DNA of 64,000 bases from UBA10347 sp905182135 (GCA_963925805.1 CAWUSE010000001.1:62001-126000), one strand, 5' to 3'. Counted from the stretch's first letter, positions 1 through 9,575 are shown. Notes: generated by a model from the sequence alone, not told the origin. Translations and numbers: made by a program.

Positions 1-990
1 CTCATGGGGCTCATGGCGAGCTGCATCCGACTCGAGGCCTCAATAAAAATTGAAGACGATGGATCTGGCTCCGTCGACTTCCTTAGTGCGCTCAACATAG
101 AATCGTTCACCGGGGTGCTCGGCGGCTTCGATATTCCCGAGTCTCAACTGGGCGACACCGCAGAACTCTGCAACGAATTCAACTACGAGTTCTCCCCAAA
201 CGATGAGCTTCCCGATGGCGCAACCATCACGCCGTACGACGAGGAAGGCTTCTGTGGTACCCGAATCCAATACGACTTGGCCGCATCGACCGACCAGTCA
301 GCAAATGTCACCGAGCTTTTTGATGCGTCGACCCGACTCTACAAGGAAGGCGATAACTGGTTCCTCGATTCCGACGTCAACACCGATGACATGGCTTCTT
401 TGGCGGGCGACGTCCCGCCAGACATATTCGCCGAACTATTTGCCGACGCCAGCATCACGATCACCGTCGACCTTCCTGGCCGTGCTGTCGAAGGTCAGAA
501 CAACGCGACTGAGGTCAGCGACGACGGCAAGTTCACCTGGGACATCGATTTGCTCGACCCTCAAGCTCGGATCTTCGCTCAGACCGAACCCGGTTCAGAC
601 GGTGGCAGCGGCAGCGGAAGCAGGACAACCCCGCTGCTGATCGTAGCCATCGTGGCCGCACTCGCTGCGGCGATCGGCCTCTTCCTGTGGAAGCGTAAAA
701 ACGACGCAGTAGAGCCTGCTGTAGAGGGATCAGCACAATCGGGCATTGGACCAGCAGGAGTGTCTGTCCCTCCCGCCGCTGATCCCATCGAAGAGACCGT
801 TGCCACGAACGCTGCCGACATCCAGCAGCCGATTCAGGACTCGGTCACTGACTCGGGCGACGATGAGGCGCCAGCGGCGACCAACCCTGAGCCTGTTTTC
901 GACCAGGCACTTAACGCTTGGGTCGTTGAAGACCCTGCCCGTGGCCGCCTGCGCCACGATCCTGCAACCGACACCTGGAACCCAGTCTGA
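1..990 (+). CDS. LppM-like membrane lipoprotein (5' end cut by window)
   Basis: The frame is open from the first base, so the real start lies upstream. The visible product begins L-M-A-S-C, which looks like the end of a lipoprotein signal peptide with the lipobox Cys. The following segment (R-L-E-A-S-I-K-I, then an acidic Gly/Ser stretch) resembles the LppM domain of actinobacterial lipoproteins. A single transmembrane helix follows a Gly/Ser linker at about residues 208-230 (LLIVAIVAALAAAIGLFLW, then KRK). A short cytoplasmic tail ends in a W-V-V-E-D-P and D-T-W-N-P-V segment. The product is probably anchored at both ends. Its stop lies 2 nt before the glpD start, so the two are probably co-transcribed. 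Family assignment is by resemblance only. Confidence 0.6.
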   Translation, partial: LMGLMASCIRLEASIKIEDDGSGSVDFLSALNIESFTGVLGGFDIPESQLGDTAELCNEFNYEFSPNDELPDGATITPYDEEGFCGTRIQYDLAASTDQSANVTELFDASTRLYKEGDNWFLDSDVNTDDMASLAGDVPPDIFAELFADASITITVDLPGRAVEGQNNATEVSDDGKFTWDIDLLDPQARIFAQTEPGSDGGSGSGSRTTPLLIVAIVAALAAAIGLFLWKRKNDAVEPAVEGSAQSGIGPAGVSVPPAADPIEETVATNAADIQQPIQDSVTDSGDDEAPAATNPEPVFDQALNAWVVEDPARGRLRHDPATDTWNPV

Positions 991-992
991 CA

Positions 993-2552
993 ATGCCAGG
1001 CCAGAGAATTCGTATCCTCGACTCGCTCGACAATGCAACCGTCGACGTCGCCATCATTGGTGGCGGCATCAACGGTGCCGTTACCGCAGCAGCTTTGTCC
1101 GCAGCTGGTGTACACACAGCTCTTGTCGACCGTGGAGACTTCTCATCCTTGACCAGTCAAGAGTCTTCGAATCTGGTGTGGGGCGGCTTCAAGTACATGC
1201 AGTCCTACGAGTTCAAGCTCGTCCGCGAATTGTGCCAATCTCGCAACCGCCTGACTGATGCCTATCCCAGCCAGGTCGAACCCATCGAGTTTTTGGCAAC
1301 TTTCGACGAAGACTCGCCGTATCCGGTGTGGCTCGCAGGAATGGGCGCCATGGCCTATTGGGGCATCGGCAATTTCGCCACCGCTCGCCCGCGAATTTTG
1401 CGGCGATCAAACGTAAAATCGCTCGAACCTGTCATCAACACTTCGCGGGCCAAGGGCGGGCTGATCTATTCCGATTCCTATCTGCCCGACAACGACGCCC
1501 GTTTCACGTTCGGCTTCATTAAAAGCGCACTCGATCGAGGTGCCCTCACCGCCAACTACACCGAACTGGCTCACGCCGAGTTCGATGACGACTACTGGAC
1601 GCTGCAGCTACGCGACATGATCGATGGCACGAACCGCACATTGCGTGCCCGCACCATAGTGAACGCAACCGGACCATGGATCGACGTCTTGAACGAGCAA
1701 CTCGGCGTAACAACCGAACATCGCATCGCTCACTCCAAAGGAATCCATCTGATCGTGCCTCGCATAGGTTCCGGCGAACGGGTCTTTGCATTCTTCGACG
1801 AAGACGAGCGGCTGTACTACGTGATTCCCATGGGCGACCGGTCTGTGATCGGCACCACTGATTCTCGGGTCGATGAACCCACCACCGAAGTCACCGACGA
1901 GGACCGAGAGTTCCTCCTGCGCCAGATCAATGGGCGCCTCGACCTCGACGTCCCTCTCACTACCAACGACGTCATCGCCGAACGCTGTGGCGTACGTCCG
2001 CTCGTTGTCGACGCATCCGGCAACCATGAGGAGAGCGACTGGCTGCAACTCTCCCGTAAACACGAGATCGAAATCGATCGAAATCGAGGCGTCGTGTCAA
2101 TCTTCGGTGGCAAGCTCACCGACTGCCTGAACGTCGGCGAAGAAGTACTCGAAGCCATTACTCAACTTGGCATTACCTCAAACGAGCTCGACGATTCCTG
2201 GTTTGGCGAGCCTCCAACAGCGGACTTCGCTCGCTTCCAGGCTCGGGTCAACGCGAACAATCATGTCGACGACGACAACGCAGAGACGCTGTGGCGTCGC
2301 TACGGTCGCCGCGCTAATTTCGTGCTCGACCGGGTCATTGCTAACCCGGCACTAGCCGAGATCCTTTGGGACGACCCGCGCTATATGAAGGCCGAGATCG
2401 TCGAGATCGGCGAACACGAGATGGTCGCTCGTGTCGAAGATTTCCTCCGTCGCCGCACCAGCCTGTCACTCACCGAACACGGCGAAGAACTCGAGGATCG
2501 CATCGCCGAAATATCGGAACTGCTGGGTCTCGCCCCGGCGGCCAGCATCTAA
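993..2552 (+). CDS. glpD: FAD-dependent glycerol-3-phosphate dehydrogenase
   Basis: This enzyme oxidises sn-glycerol-3-phosphate to dihydroxyacetone phosphate and passes electrons from FAD to the membrane quinone pool. The N-terminus carries the FAD-binding dinucleotide motif G-G-G-I-N-G-A at about residues 23-29. A family-typical segment with W-G-G-F-K-Y follows near residue 65, and the C-terminus is a helical DAO_C-type domain with Y-G-R-R-A. The 519-residue length fits bacterial GlpD. It starts 2 nt after the preceding lipoprotein gene. No glpF or glpK is seen nearby, so the substrate may come from phospholipid turnover. A related DAO-superfamily activity cannot be excluded, but the fit to GlpD is good. 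Confidence 0.85.
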   Translation: MPGQRIRILDSLDNATVDVAIIGGGINGAVTAAALSAAGVHTALVDRGDFSSLTSQESSNLVWGGFKYMQSYEFKLVRELCQSRNRLTDAYPSQVEPIEFLATFDEDSPYPVWLAGMGAMAYWGIGNFATARPRILRRSNVKSLEPVINTSRAKGGLIYSDSYLPDNDARFTFGFIKSALDRGALTANYTELAHAEFDDDYWTLQLRDMIDGTNRTLRARTIVNATGPWIDVLNEQLGVTTEHRIAHSKGIHLIVPRIGSGERVFAFFDEDERLYYVIPMGDRSVIGTTDSRVDEPTTEVTDEDREFLLRQINGRLDLDVPLTTNDVIAERCGVRPLVVDASGNHEESDWLQLSRKHEIEIDRNRGVVSIFGGKLTDCLNVGEEVLEAITQLGITSNELDDSWFGEPPTADFARFQARVNANNHVDDDNAETLWRRYGRRANFVLDRVIANPALAEILWDDPRYMKAEIVEIGEHEMVARVEDFLRRRTSLSLTEHGEELEDRIAEISELLGLAPAASI

Positions 2553-3299
2553 GTCAACTGCACGTTCACCCCATCGACGACTCGAGCTCAGCCCACATAG
2601 CGCAGTACAGGTCGGTGGCGGTGGGACCGCTCCAGCATGGAGTAACGACTTGCATTCGCGTTCGGACCGTCCAGTCCGGGTCTTCGCCAGACTGGCCCCG
2701 CTTTGAGTAATTAAGAATCCTGAGATGGACTTGTTTGGTGTGCCAATTCACCGCACAATCTCGGCTGGCGCTGAGGGCGGCTTCGCCTTGGTCCTTGTCT
2801 AGACACCGCAGCTAGACCGGCCTCAGTCCCTTGTCGGCGGTTCTAACGGGCTGTGCTGGCAGCCGGCGGTGCTGGCATACACGGAACCAGTTCACTCTTG
2901 GTCGGCACCGATAGCGATGTGGGCGACTCCCAAGAACGAATCAGGTCAGCATCGACTCGTTATTGTCAAGCGCCTTCTCGACGCCGACCATGACAAGGCC
3001 GTGCCATAGCGCGATGATTTCAAACTATTCGTATTGGGCCTGACCGGGCCCGTCTAGGCAGGCTCGGTGCTCGTTCTTGAGACAGTTGCGGGGCGGACAC
3101 CGCCGGTAAACAGGTTCTGTGACCAATTACGATCACGCCCCATTGCAGAAGCACACTCGAATCGACTCCGGTCCAGTCGCTAGTGGGGATGAGTCGGCAC
3201 CTGCAGCAGTACCGGGTTCCGACGCCGCCGGCCGCCTCCTGACGAGATTCGAACAAGGCCGGGTTTGCGCCGGCCGGGCCTGCAGGCCACAGTTGCCAC
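2553..3299 (+). other. Intergenic stretch without a recognisable gene
   Basis: About 750 bases separate glpD from the nitroreductase gene. Short open frames occur on both strands, but none has a family signature, a plausible start with a ribosome site, or a consistent coding look. The composition is similar to the neighbouring genes, so it may be decayed coding sequence. No convincing terminator or promoter was found by eye. Confidence 0.5.
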
Positions 3300-3947
3300 A
3301 TGGAATTCGACTTAGCCCAGACCGACGCGCTGCTCTCAACCACCCGTGCGGTCCGCAAACGACTTGACTTCGATCGCGAAGTCCCCGACGAGGTGCTCCT
3401 CGAGTGCTTGCAGCTTGCGGTGCAAGCCCCAACCGGATCGAACCGCCAGGGTTGGCGCTGGTTGGTTATTCGAGACGCAGAAAAGAAGGAAGCTCTGGCC
3501 GATATTTACCGACGCGTCGGCGGCGACTATCTGGCAGCAGCTGCCCGCGATGCAGAAAGCGGCAGCCAAACCGGTCGCGTTCTGGACTCTGCAAATTTCT
3601 TGGCTGAGAAGCTAGGACAGGTTCCCGTCATGGTGATCCCGATGATCGTTGGTCGTCTCGAAGATGGCACAACCAACTCAGCCGCTGGCCTGTTCGGTTC
3701 GATCATCCCCGCTATGTGGAGCTTCCAGCTGGCGTTACGCAGCCGCGGGCTAGGTAGCTGCTACACCACCTTGCACCTTGCAGCCGAGGCCGAGGCCGCC
3801 GAACTACTCGGTATCCCTGATCACATGAGCCAGGCTGGGCTGCTGCCAGTCGCCTACACCATGGGTACGGACTTCAAGGCCGCCAAGCGCCCACCGGTTT
3901 CCGAGATCACTTATCTGGATACGTTCAAAAACCCAATCGTGAGCTAG
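3300..3947 (+). CDS. Nitroreductase-family flavoprotein
   Basis: The protein belongs to the FMN-dependent nitroreductase fold, whose members reduce nitro groups, quinones, enones or flavins with NAD(P)H. The FMN-phosphate-binding signature T-R-A-V-R-K-R is at about residues 15-21, and the A-P-T-G-S-N-R-Q-G-W-R-W segment that follows is typical. A G-L-G-S-C-Y motif appears in the second half. The length of 215 residues is normal. The actual substrate is not predictable from sequence. It lies upstream of a flavin-dependent oxidase, but the gap holds only a doubtful small frame, so an operon is uncertain. Confidence 0.8.
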   Translation: MEFDLAQTDALLSTTRAVRKRLDFDREVPDEVLLECLQLAVQAPTGSNRQGWRWLVIRDAEKKEALADIYRRVGGDYLAAAARDAESGSQTGRVLDSANFLAEKLGQVPVMVIPMIVGRLEDGTTNSAAGLFGSIIPAMWSFQLALRSRGLGSCYTTLHLAAEAEAAELLGIPDHMSQAGLLPVAYTMGTDFKAAKRPPVSEITYLDTFKNPIVS

Positions 3948-3956
3948 GGCTTAGCG

Positions 3957-4196
3957 TTGCAGATTCCGGTGTTACAAACCAAGGCGGCCCACCGAGCGCT
4001 GACCGCTGCCTACCAGCGCTGCGACTGGCAAACAGCGGTGCGCGTGGTCGCCTTGCCCAACGCTGCGTCGGCACAGGTTGTGGAACCGCTTAGCGCCAGG
4101 CTCGACGGCACCGTCGCGAATCGTTATGGCACAGCGACGGTTTACCGTCACGCTTCGCTCGCCGACCTGACAGGACCCATTTGCCATGTCGAATGA
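3957..4196 (+). CDS. Doubtful small open frame between two flavoenzyme genes
   Basis: This is a 79-residue frame with a TTG start that ends inside the start of the next gene (11-bp overlap). It fills the gap between the nitroreductase and the DAO-family oxidase, and is alanine- and valine-rich. I recognise no family. The close fit in the gap and the overlap favour a real coupled gene. The weak start and lack of any motif favour chance. Confidence 0.25.
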   Translation: MQIPVLQTKAAHRALTAAYQRCDWQTAVRVVALPNAASAQVVEPLSARLDGTVANRYGTATVYRHASLADLTGPICHVE

Positions 4197-5343
4197 CTAT
4201 CAGGTCGCCGTGATCGGGCGAGGAATGATCGGCGCCGCAGCCGCTCGCCATTTAGCCGAGGCCGGTGTGCATGTCGTCTTGATCGGAGCGGGCGAGCCAG
4301 CTGACTACGCAACCTCAACTGGGCCGTTCGCGAGCCACTATGACCAGGGTCGTATCACTCGTATCAGCTCCGCCAGTCCGGTCTGGGCTGAGCTTGCCGC
4401 TCGCTCGATTGAGCGTTACCCCGATATCGCAGCCAGGTCAGGCATTGAGTTTCACGATGCTCGCGGCCTGGCACAGGCCTCTACAGATACGCATGCTTCG
4501 ATCGACAATGCGATCGCCCGCGGAGGTAAAGCTCGTCAAGTCGACCCCACATGGTTGCGAGAGACGACGGGTATCGCCATAAGCGACAACCATCCTGGTG
4601 CGACGTTTTACGAGGAAGCGCCCGCTGGTGTGATCAACCCTCGCCAGATGGTGGCAGCCCAAATTCTTCTCGCCGTGCGAGCTGGCGCACAAACCATCGA
4701 GTCCCCTGCCATAGCGGTGCGCTCTCGACGCGACGGCCTGACTATCGAATGTTCAAGCGCGGTAACCGCTGACCAGGTCATCTTGGCAACGGGCGCCTAT
4801 GGAGGCTCGCTCGTGGGTGCCGACCTGGCGATTCAGCGCCGATTGCGCACAATTGTTTTGGCCGAACTCGGCCCCGGTCGCGAGATCCCGTGCTTCATTG
4901 ACGATGCTCCCGAACATCCTGACCTGGATGGGATCTATTGGGTGCCACCTGTGCTGTTTCCCAACGGTCGCACCATGTTGAAGATAGGTGGCAACTCGCT
5001 GCCCCTGATCACTGCCGAAAGCGACGCAGACATCGCCGCATGGTTTCAAGGCGGAGGTTCTGAAGCCGAAACGATCGCGTTGAAAGAAACAGTTCGCTCG
5101 CTACTACCCGACGCCTCGATTACCTCATGGGACCACAAGCCATGTGTCGTGACCAACACCGAAGCCGAGCTGCCATTCATCGGGTTTGTCGATGACCGGG
5201 TCATTGTTGCCGTGGGGGCAAGCGGCGCTGGTGCAAAGTCCAGCGACGAGTTGGGTCGCCTAGCAGCAACGCTCGCTTCCTCGATTGGTTGGAATGACCC
5301 CACGCTCGACAGCGAACTGTTTCGCCCCCGGTTCCGGACCTAG
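4186..5343 (+). CDS. FAD-dependent amine/amino-acid oxidase (DAO family, sarcosine-oxidase-like)
   Basis: This is a single-domain flavoenzyme of the D-amino-acid oxidase superfamily, closest in layout to monomeric sarcosine / N-methyl amino-acid oxidases (about 385 residues). The Rossmann FAD motif V-I-G-R-G-M-I-G-A-A-A-A-R is near residues 9-21, and an acidic/aliphatic strand follows. The C-terminal part has G-A-S-G-A-G-A-K, where such enzymes close the flavin site. Such enzymes oxidise secondary amines or N-methylated amino acids to aldehyde or imine plus hydrogen peroxide. The exact substrate is unknown. The R-G-M in the first turn departs from the usual G-A-G. Confidence 0.7.
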   Translation: MSNDYQVAVIGRGMIGAAAARHLAEAGVHVVLIGAGEPADYATSTGPFASHYDQGRITRISSASPVWAELAARSIERYPDIAARSGIEFHDARGLAQASTDTHASIDNAIARGGKARQVDPTWLRETTGIAISDNHPGATFYEEAPAGVINPRQMVAAQILLAVRAGAQTIESPAIAVRSRRDGLTIECSSAVTADQVILATGAYGGSLVGADLAIQRRLRTIVLAELGPGREIPCFIDDAPEHPDLDGIYWVPPVLFPNGRTMLKIGGNSLPLITAESDADIAAWFQGGGSEAETIALKETVRSLLPDASITSWDHKPCVVTNTEAELPFIGFVDDRVIVAVGASGAGAKSSDELGRLAATLASSIGWNDPTLDSELFRPRFRT

Positions 5344-5785
5344 GCGCCTTCGCTCGCCGATATGACCAGCCAGCCGGTACCTGGTTCTGAGATTTTCACA
5401 ACCACCACTATTCGCCCCTTCACAAAGTTGTGTGCGAGTGCCTGTTGACGCTGGCAGCAACAAGGCGGGTCGGCGCAGTCATGGAAGCGGAACGAGAGTT
5501 CCGTGACGGTGCAGCTGGCTTAACGAACAACAAGCTGGCCCATGTCGATCACTGCCTATTCAACGTCGCTAGCAAGTAACCCATCCCGCCCGAGTGGGGG
5601 TGATCTCATTCCCATCGCAAACTCGATCGTGTCTCACCTCTAGAACAGCCCGCATGTGTTCCATGTCCGGCGCTGCGTAGGACCTGAGCGCTATTGAAAA
5701 CTGATCATCAGCGAGCTACAACGGCTGCATACTGGGTGGCCCAGCCGAGACACGACCGCAGACCCACAGCAGTGATGTATCCGCA
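5344..5785 (+). other. Intergenic stretch, no supported gene
   Basis: About 440 bases lie between the oxidase and a small membrane protein. A short frame ending near 5579 exists but has no motif or ribosome site. No terminator with a T-run is visible after the oxidase. It may hold the promoter of the membrane protein gene, but I cannot point to clear boxes. Confidence 0.4.
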
Positions 5786-6154
5786 ATGCTTCTCGCTCGG
5801 AACCAACCGTTGCTTACACTGATCGCTGGCGATTGGCGGAGGGCTTTTTTGTTCAGATTCATCATCGAGTTCGTGATCTTCTTTCTGGTCATGTGGTCGT
5901 GCACACTTCCCCTGCAACGAGTCGCTGCGATTGCGAGACGTCGCTTTAGCCAGAAGAAGTGGATCCGGGCCGCGGCCGTCATGGCACTCATAGTCGCAGG
6001 CCTCGGCTGGAGTTCACGCGACCTGCAGCAGGCTTGCATGGCCGAACAAAACGACGGTTGCGTCGACCCCGGCGGCGTAGGTACGCAGGTCGTCATCATC
6101 GGTGGTTTCGCTCTGTTTGCGCTCTTGTCGGCGTACCTGATGTACAACGACTAG
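5786..6154 (+). CDS. Small membrane protein, unknown function
   Basis: The predicted 122-residue product has about three hydrophobic segments: residues 22-45 (start of R-F-I-I-E-F-V-I-F-F-L), 66-80 (A-A-V-M-A-L-I-V-A-G-L), and 100-120 (V-V-I-I-G-G-F-A-L-F-A-L-L). Basic clusters R-R-R and K-K-W between the first two suggest a cytoplasmic loop. A Cys-containing loop (Q-A-C-M-A-E-Q-N-D-G-C) would face outside and could form a disulfide. No family is recognised. The start could be a later codon, since the first 15 residues are not hydrophobic. Confidence 0.5.
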   Translation: MLLARNQPLLTLIAGDWRRAFLFRFIIEFVIFFLVMWSCTLPLQRVAAIARRRFSQKKWIRAAAVMALIVAGLGWSSRDLQQACMAEQNDGCVDPGGVGTQVVIIGGFALFALLSAYLMYND

Positions 6155-6402
6155 GCCTGCGCCGACCAGCACAAACTGATAGACGTGGGCGATGGATCTA
6201 CGGCTTCACGACCACAAGGTTCTTGTCGCAGCCAGGGACAACGTCGTCGACCTGTTCATAGTTGTAGCGCCTGGAGTTGTCTCTTACCGACGAGCAAAAC
6301 CGAGAGGTTTAGCCGATAGATACTCTCAGATCGGCCATTCCGCGCTTTGTCGGCCAAACCTGTGGGGCCTGACCACGGACCTTCCGAGTGTTAACGTTCA
6401 CG

Positions 6403-7149
6403 ATGGCTTCTCATGCGCACCGACTCGAGGCGGCCCGAGCCGCTATCAGCTACATCTGTTCACGTAATGCCAAGGACATGGCCGTCACGGTGCCCCACTG
6501 CCCAGGCTGGACGGTGTACAACGCTGCTGTTCACGTGGGCCGGGTAGGCGTTGCATGGCACGCCATGATCGAGGCAACACCTGACGATCCTGATTCCCGC
6601 ACTCGAGGATACGCCGACGCTGAAGCGCGCGGATCTGGCCACTCGCCCGATGTACTTGCCTCATGGGCATTAGCGGCAATCGACGCGCTCGATACCGATC
6701 CGGAGCGACCGTGCTACTTCTCGATGACCGGGGGCTCCGGCACTGTTGGACTCTGGGGTTGGCATGCAGCGTCGGAACTGGCGGTGCATCGACTCGACAT
6801 CGAGCAAGCGCTCAACACGCCGCACTCCATGTCACACGAGGATGCCAGCGACGCGATCGACTACGCCTGCCGTTACTTCTTACCTGCAATGGCGCGAGTT
6901 GCAAGTCCAGATCTAGCACCTATCGATGTCGTGACACGCGAAGACAATCATGTGATCCATACGGCATCGGTCCGCGCTCCTGGGTCGACGGCCAGCCCGG
7001 CGGCAACGCTTCAGGGCGCGCCGATAGACCTGCTCCTGGCATTGTGGGGACGCCCGCACGGACCAATCGATATCACCGGCTCGAATGATGTCGTTGACGC
7101 CTGGCACGCTCTACCCAGCACCGCCTTCCAGTTCGGAACTTGGGATTAA
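6403..7149 (+). CDS. Maleylpyruvate isomerase-family mycothiol-dependent enzyme
   Basis: This DinB-fold protein resembles the mycothiol-dependent maleylpyruvate isomerase family, which uses the actinobacterial thiol mycothiol and a metal ion. The N-terminal four-helix part contains H-V-G-R-V, a typical metal-ligand His position. A later W-H-A-A-S-E-L-A-V-H-R segment supplies the E-x3-H pair. A second smaller domain completes the roughly 250 residues. I chose ATG 6403 rather than GTG 6388 because homologues begin with a short tail before H-R-L-E-A-A-R. The gene suggests that the host makes mycothiol, which matters for the redoxin at 59886. The substrate is unknown. Confidence 0.7.
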   Translation: MASHAHRLEAARAAISYICSRNAKDMAVTVPHCPGWTVYNAAVHVGRVGVAWHAMIEATPDDPDSRTRGYADAEARGSGHSPDVLASWALAAIDALDTDPERPCYFSMTGGSGTVGLWGWHAASELAVHRLDIEQALNTPHSMSHEDASDAIDYACRYFLPAMARVASPDLAPIDVVTREDNHVIHTASVRAPGSTASPAATLQGAPIDLLLALWGRPHGPIDITGSNDVVDAWHALPSTAFQFGTWD

Positions 7150-7155
7150 CAGATC

Positions 7156-7455
7156 TCAGCCTGCAGCATCGAGTAACTCGACGAGCACATCACCGTGGCA
7201 AGCAAGTGGAGCGCACCAACAAGCCAGGCGTTTGCCACGCAACTCTTCGAGCGAACTCATGAGTTCGGCCTGTGTCACGATCCATTCGCGATAGCTAGCG
7301 ATCGAACGACGCCGTTCGGCGTCGCTGTCGTCGGTGAGAACAAACGGGTTGCCCCACTTGCTGCCAACCAAATTAAATTCTGGTACCTCGCGTCCGATGT
7401 AGACGTCGTACTCTTCGTTCTGGTTGTGGACCACGTTCGCGCTCATCATCAGCAT
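7156..7455 (-). CDS. DUF4326 domain protein
   Basis: The 99-residue protein matches the pattern of DUF4326. It has D-V-Y-I-G-R near residue 17, then G-S-K-W-G-N-P-F in the middle, and a C-terminal R-L-A-C-W-C-A-P-L-A-C-H-G-D-V-L segment. The Trp/Cys/His cluster of the last motif is conserved in the family and may bind metal, but no biochemical role is established. The gene is convergent with the preceding mycothiol-type enzyme, 6 nt apart. The start may be the second or third Met near the N-terminus. Confidence 0.75.
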   Translation of the reverse strand: MLMMSANVVHNQNEEYDVYIGREVPEFNLVGSKWGNPFVLTDDSDAERRRSIASYREWIVTQAELMSSLEELRGKRLACWCAPLACHGDVLVELLDAAG

Positions 7456-7682
7456 TCTTTCAGCACTTAATCAGCAGATTGTGAATGTAACTTCTCCGTC
7501 GGCTGCAACAACGTTCCAGGTGACCCCAAACCCACCTTTGTGTGCCCGCTCTGCACGGTTCTCGAGCTACATCACGTCTATCGCTCTCATGGTCAGGCCA
7601 TTCAGGCGTTACACCTGACCATGCAAGTCAAGCGTTCGTAGAGCAATTTGGGGGCGCAGCGAGTGCAGGCAACACTCTCCTG

Positions 7683-9170
7683 ATGGAACTTACCTCGATC
7701 ACTCTGCACACCGGATTCGATGCGGGGCCCGTCGATCCACGAATCTTTGGCGGGTTCCTCGAACACATGGGCCGGTGCGTTTATGAGGGGGTGTATGAAC
7801 CCACATCGGTTCACGCCGACGAAGCAGGACTGCGTACCGATGTCCTTGAGGCGCTGGACCAGCTAAAGATGCCAATCATGCGCTATCCGGGCGGCAATTT
7901 TGTCTCGGGATATCACTGGGAAGATGGCGTTGGCGACAAGGCAGACCGCCCAACGCTTCGGGAACTGGCGTGGTCCAGCATCGAGACCAACGACTTCGGG
8001 ACCGACGAATTCATTGGGTTGTGTCGCAAAATGGACTGGTCGCCGATGATGGCAGTAAATCTTGGCACCGGCACGCCGGAAGAAGCACGAAACTGGGTGG
8101 AGTACTGCAATTCACCAACTGGCAGCAAGTACGCGGACATGCGAGCCTACAACGGCAACGTTGAACCGCACAGCGTCCCCCTGTGGTGCTTAGGCAATGA
8201 AATGGATGGGCCGTGGCAGCTCGGCCATGGCCCGGCTAGCGACTACGCGACCCGAGCGTTACAAGCCGCACGCATGATGAAAAATGTTGATCGTCGAATC
8301 GAGTTGGTCGCCTCAGGATCGTCGATGCTCGAACTCGACACCTACCTGGAATGGGACCGGCAGGTGCTCGAAGTGCTCGGTGGCGTGGCGCACTACATCA
8401 GTCTGCATCGCTACGTCGGCAACCCAAAGGACGACACCGCAGATTTTTTGGCGGTGACCAACGCCATCGACGCCCAGATCGAAGCAGCCGACGCTCTATG
8501 CCGGTTCATCCAGGCCAAACACGGCCACCGCCGTCGAGTACTGCTGTGTTTTGATGAGTGGAATGTCTGGTACAAAAACATGGATATGGACGGGGCCGGG
8601 CAGGTTGCTCCGCACCTGATAGAAGAGCGCTACAACCTGGAAGACGCCCTGGTTGTGGCCGGCTTCCTAAACAGTTTCATTCGCCATGCCGACGTCGTAA
8701 AGATTGCCAATATCGCACAGATCGTCAACGTGATAGCACCCGTTCAGACTCGCGGCGACGATCTGTTGATTCAATCCATCTTTCATGTGTTCGCCCAATA
8801 CGCAGCCCGACGAGAGGGCGTTTCATTGCAACCGTCGATCGTTGGGCCCACCTATGAGAGCCCTAGCTACGGCACGGTCAATTTCATCGACACAAGTGCA
8901 ATCATCGACGGCGACCAGCTGCATATTTTCATCACCAACCGCAGCCTTGACGAAGTAGCCCCCGTGTCGGTCGTGCTTGCAGACCGCACGATTCGAGTGA
9001 TGGCAAATGCAGAGATCGTCACGGGCAACGACCCGAAGGCCGAGAATACCTACGACGATCAACAGGTTGTTACATCTCAACCATTCGGCGACGTGTCAGT
9101 TTCCGATGGCCATGCAACGGCACTACTACCGCCACTTTCTGCTACAGCGATGACCTTCAACCTCGTCTAA
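7683..9170 (+). CDS. abfA: Alpha-L-arabinofuranosidase, GH51
   Basis: This glycoside hydrolase removes alpha-L-arabinofuranosyl groups from arabinan, arabinoxylan or related oligosaccharides, and probably acts in the cytoplasm since no signal peptide is seen. It has the GH51 start with G-G-F-L-E-H-M-G-R, the R-Y-P-G-G-N-F motif, the acid/base Glu in L-G-N-E-M-D-G-P-W (about residue 172) and the nucleophile Glu in D-E-W-N-V-W-Y (about residue 291). A C-terminal beta-sandwich follows. The frame is open further upstream (7542), but homologues begin near the residues after ATG 7683. No transporter or other glycosidase adjoins it. Confidence 0.85.
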   Translation: MELTSITLHTGFDAGPVDPRIFGGFLEHMGRCVYEGVYEPTSVHADEAGLRTDVLEALDQLKMPIMRYPGGNFVSGYHWEDGVGDKADRPTLRELAWSSIETNDFGTDEFIGLCRKMDWSPMMAVNLGTGTPEEARNWVEYCNSPTGSKYADMRAYNGNVEPHSVPLWCLGNEMDGPWQLGHGPASDYATRALQAARMMKNVDRRIELVASGSSMLELDTYLEWDRQVLEVLGGVAHYISLHRYVGNPKDDTADFLAVTNAIDAQIEAADALCRFIQAKHGHRRRVLLCFDEWNVWYKNMDMDGAGQVAPHLIEERYNLEDALVVAGFLNSFIRHADVVKIANIAQIVNVIAPVQTRGDDLLIQSIFHVFAQYAARREGVSLQPSIVGPTYESPSYGTVNFIDTSAIIDGDQLHIFITNRSLDEVAPVSVVLADRTIRVMANAEIVTGNDPKAENTYDDQQVVTSQPFGDVSVSDGHATALLPPLSATAMTFNLV

Positions 9171-9575
9171 CGCAGCGACACGGGGCACGCCCGGCCCTGG
9201 CGATAGAGCAGTGCGGACTCCGCTCAATCCAAATCGGCTTTAGGCAATTAGCACAGTGCGTTGAAGTAGCACAGTGCGTCGAAGTAGCACAGTGCGTTGA
9301 AGTAGCACAGTGCGTTGAAGTAGCACAGTGCGTTGAAGGCCTTATGAGTAACGCAGAACCGCTCGTCGACAGTTACCTCACCAGTGCCAAACAAGCAAAA
9401 CTAGGTCGCTCTACCTCGCTCGTGACGGCCCCCCAGTCACGTTGGCATGCATGACTCCGACGTCGCCGAACTAAAGCTGCGAACCTTTAGTCGTTTGCCC
9501 ATACAACGGTTTCCGACGACCTGGTGACAAGCAGCCATCTCGTCTAGGGGCAAGAGCGATGACTTTAGAACCCGT
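9171..9575 (+). other. Intergenic region carrying an 18-bp repeat array
   Basis: The convergent ends of the GH51 and cyclase genes are separated by about 400 bases. Apart from the tandem repeat at 9249-9338 there is no recognisable gene. A short frame follows the repeat (ATG near 9344, about 37 codons) but has no motif. Confidence 0.5.
9249..9338 (+). repeat. Five tandem copies of an 18-bp unit
   Basis: The unit TAGCACAGTGCGTTGAAG occurs five times head to tail with no spacer. Only the second copy differs (C for T in the 13th position). Each unit contains GCAC-A-GTGC, an odd-centred dyad, so the array offers five identical symmetric sites spaced 18 bp apart, a little under two helical turns. 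It lies between convergent genes. The repeat could be read as A-Q-C-V-E-V in one plus frame, but no start or ribosome site supports translation. Confidence 0.95.

Noticed and set aside
2890..3010. Possible transposase remnant (frame with K-N-E-S-G-Q-H-R-L-V)
   Set aside because: A short stretch only; no catalytic residues, inverted repeats or target duplications were found.
6192..6240. Start-like peptide M-D-L-R-L-H-D-H-K-V-L-V, as in short-chain dehydrogenases
   Set aside because: Only about a dozen residues resemble the family; no Gly-rich nucleotide motif follows, and the frame quickly loses any similarity.
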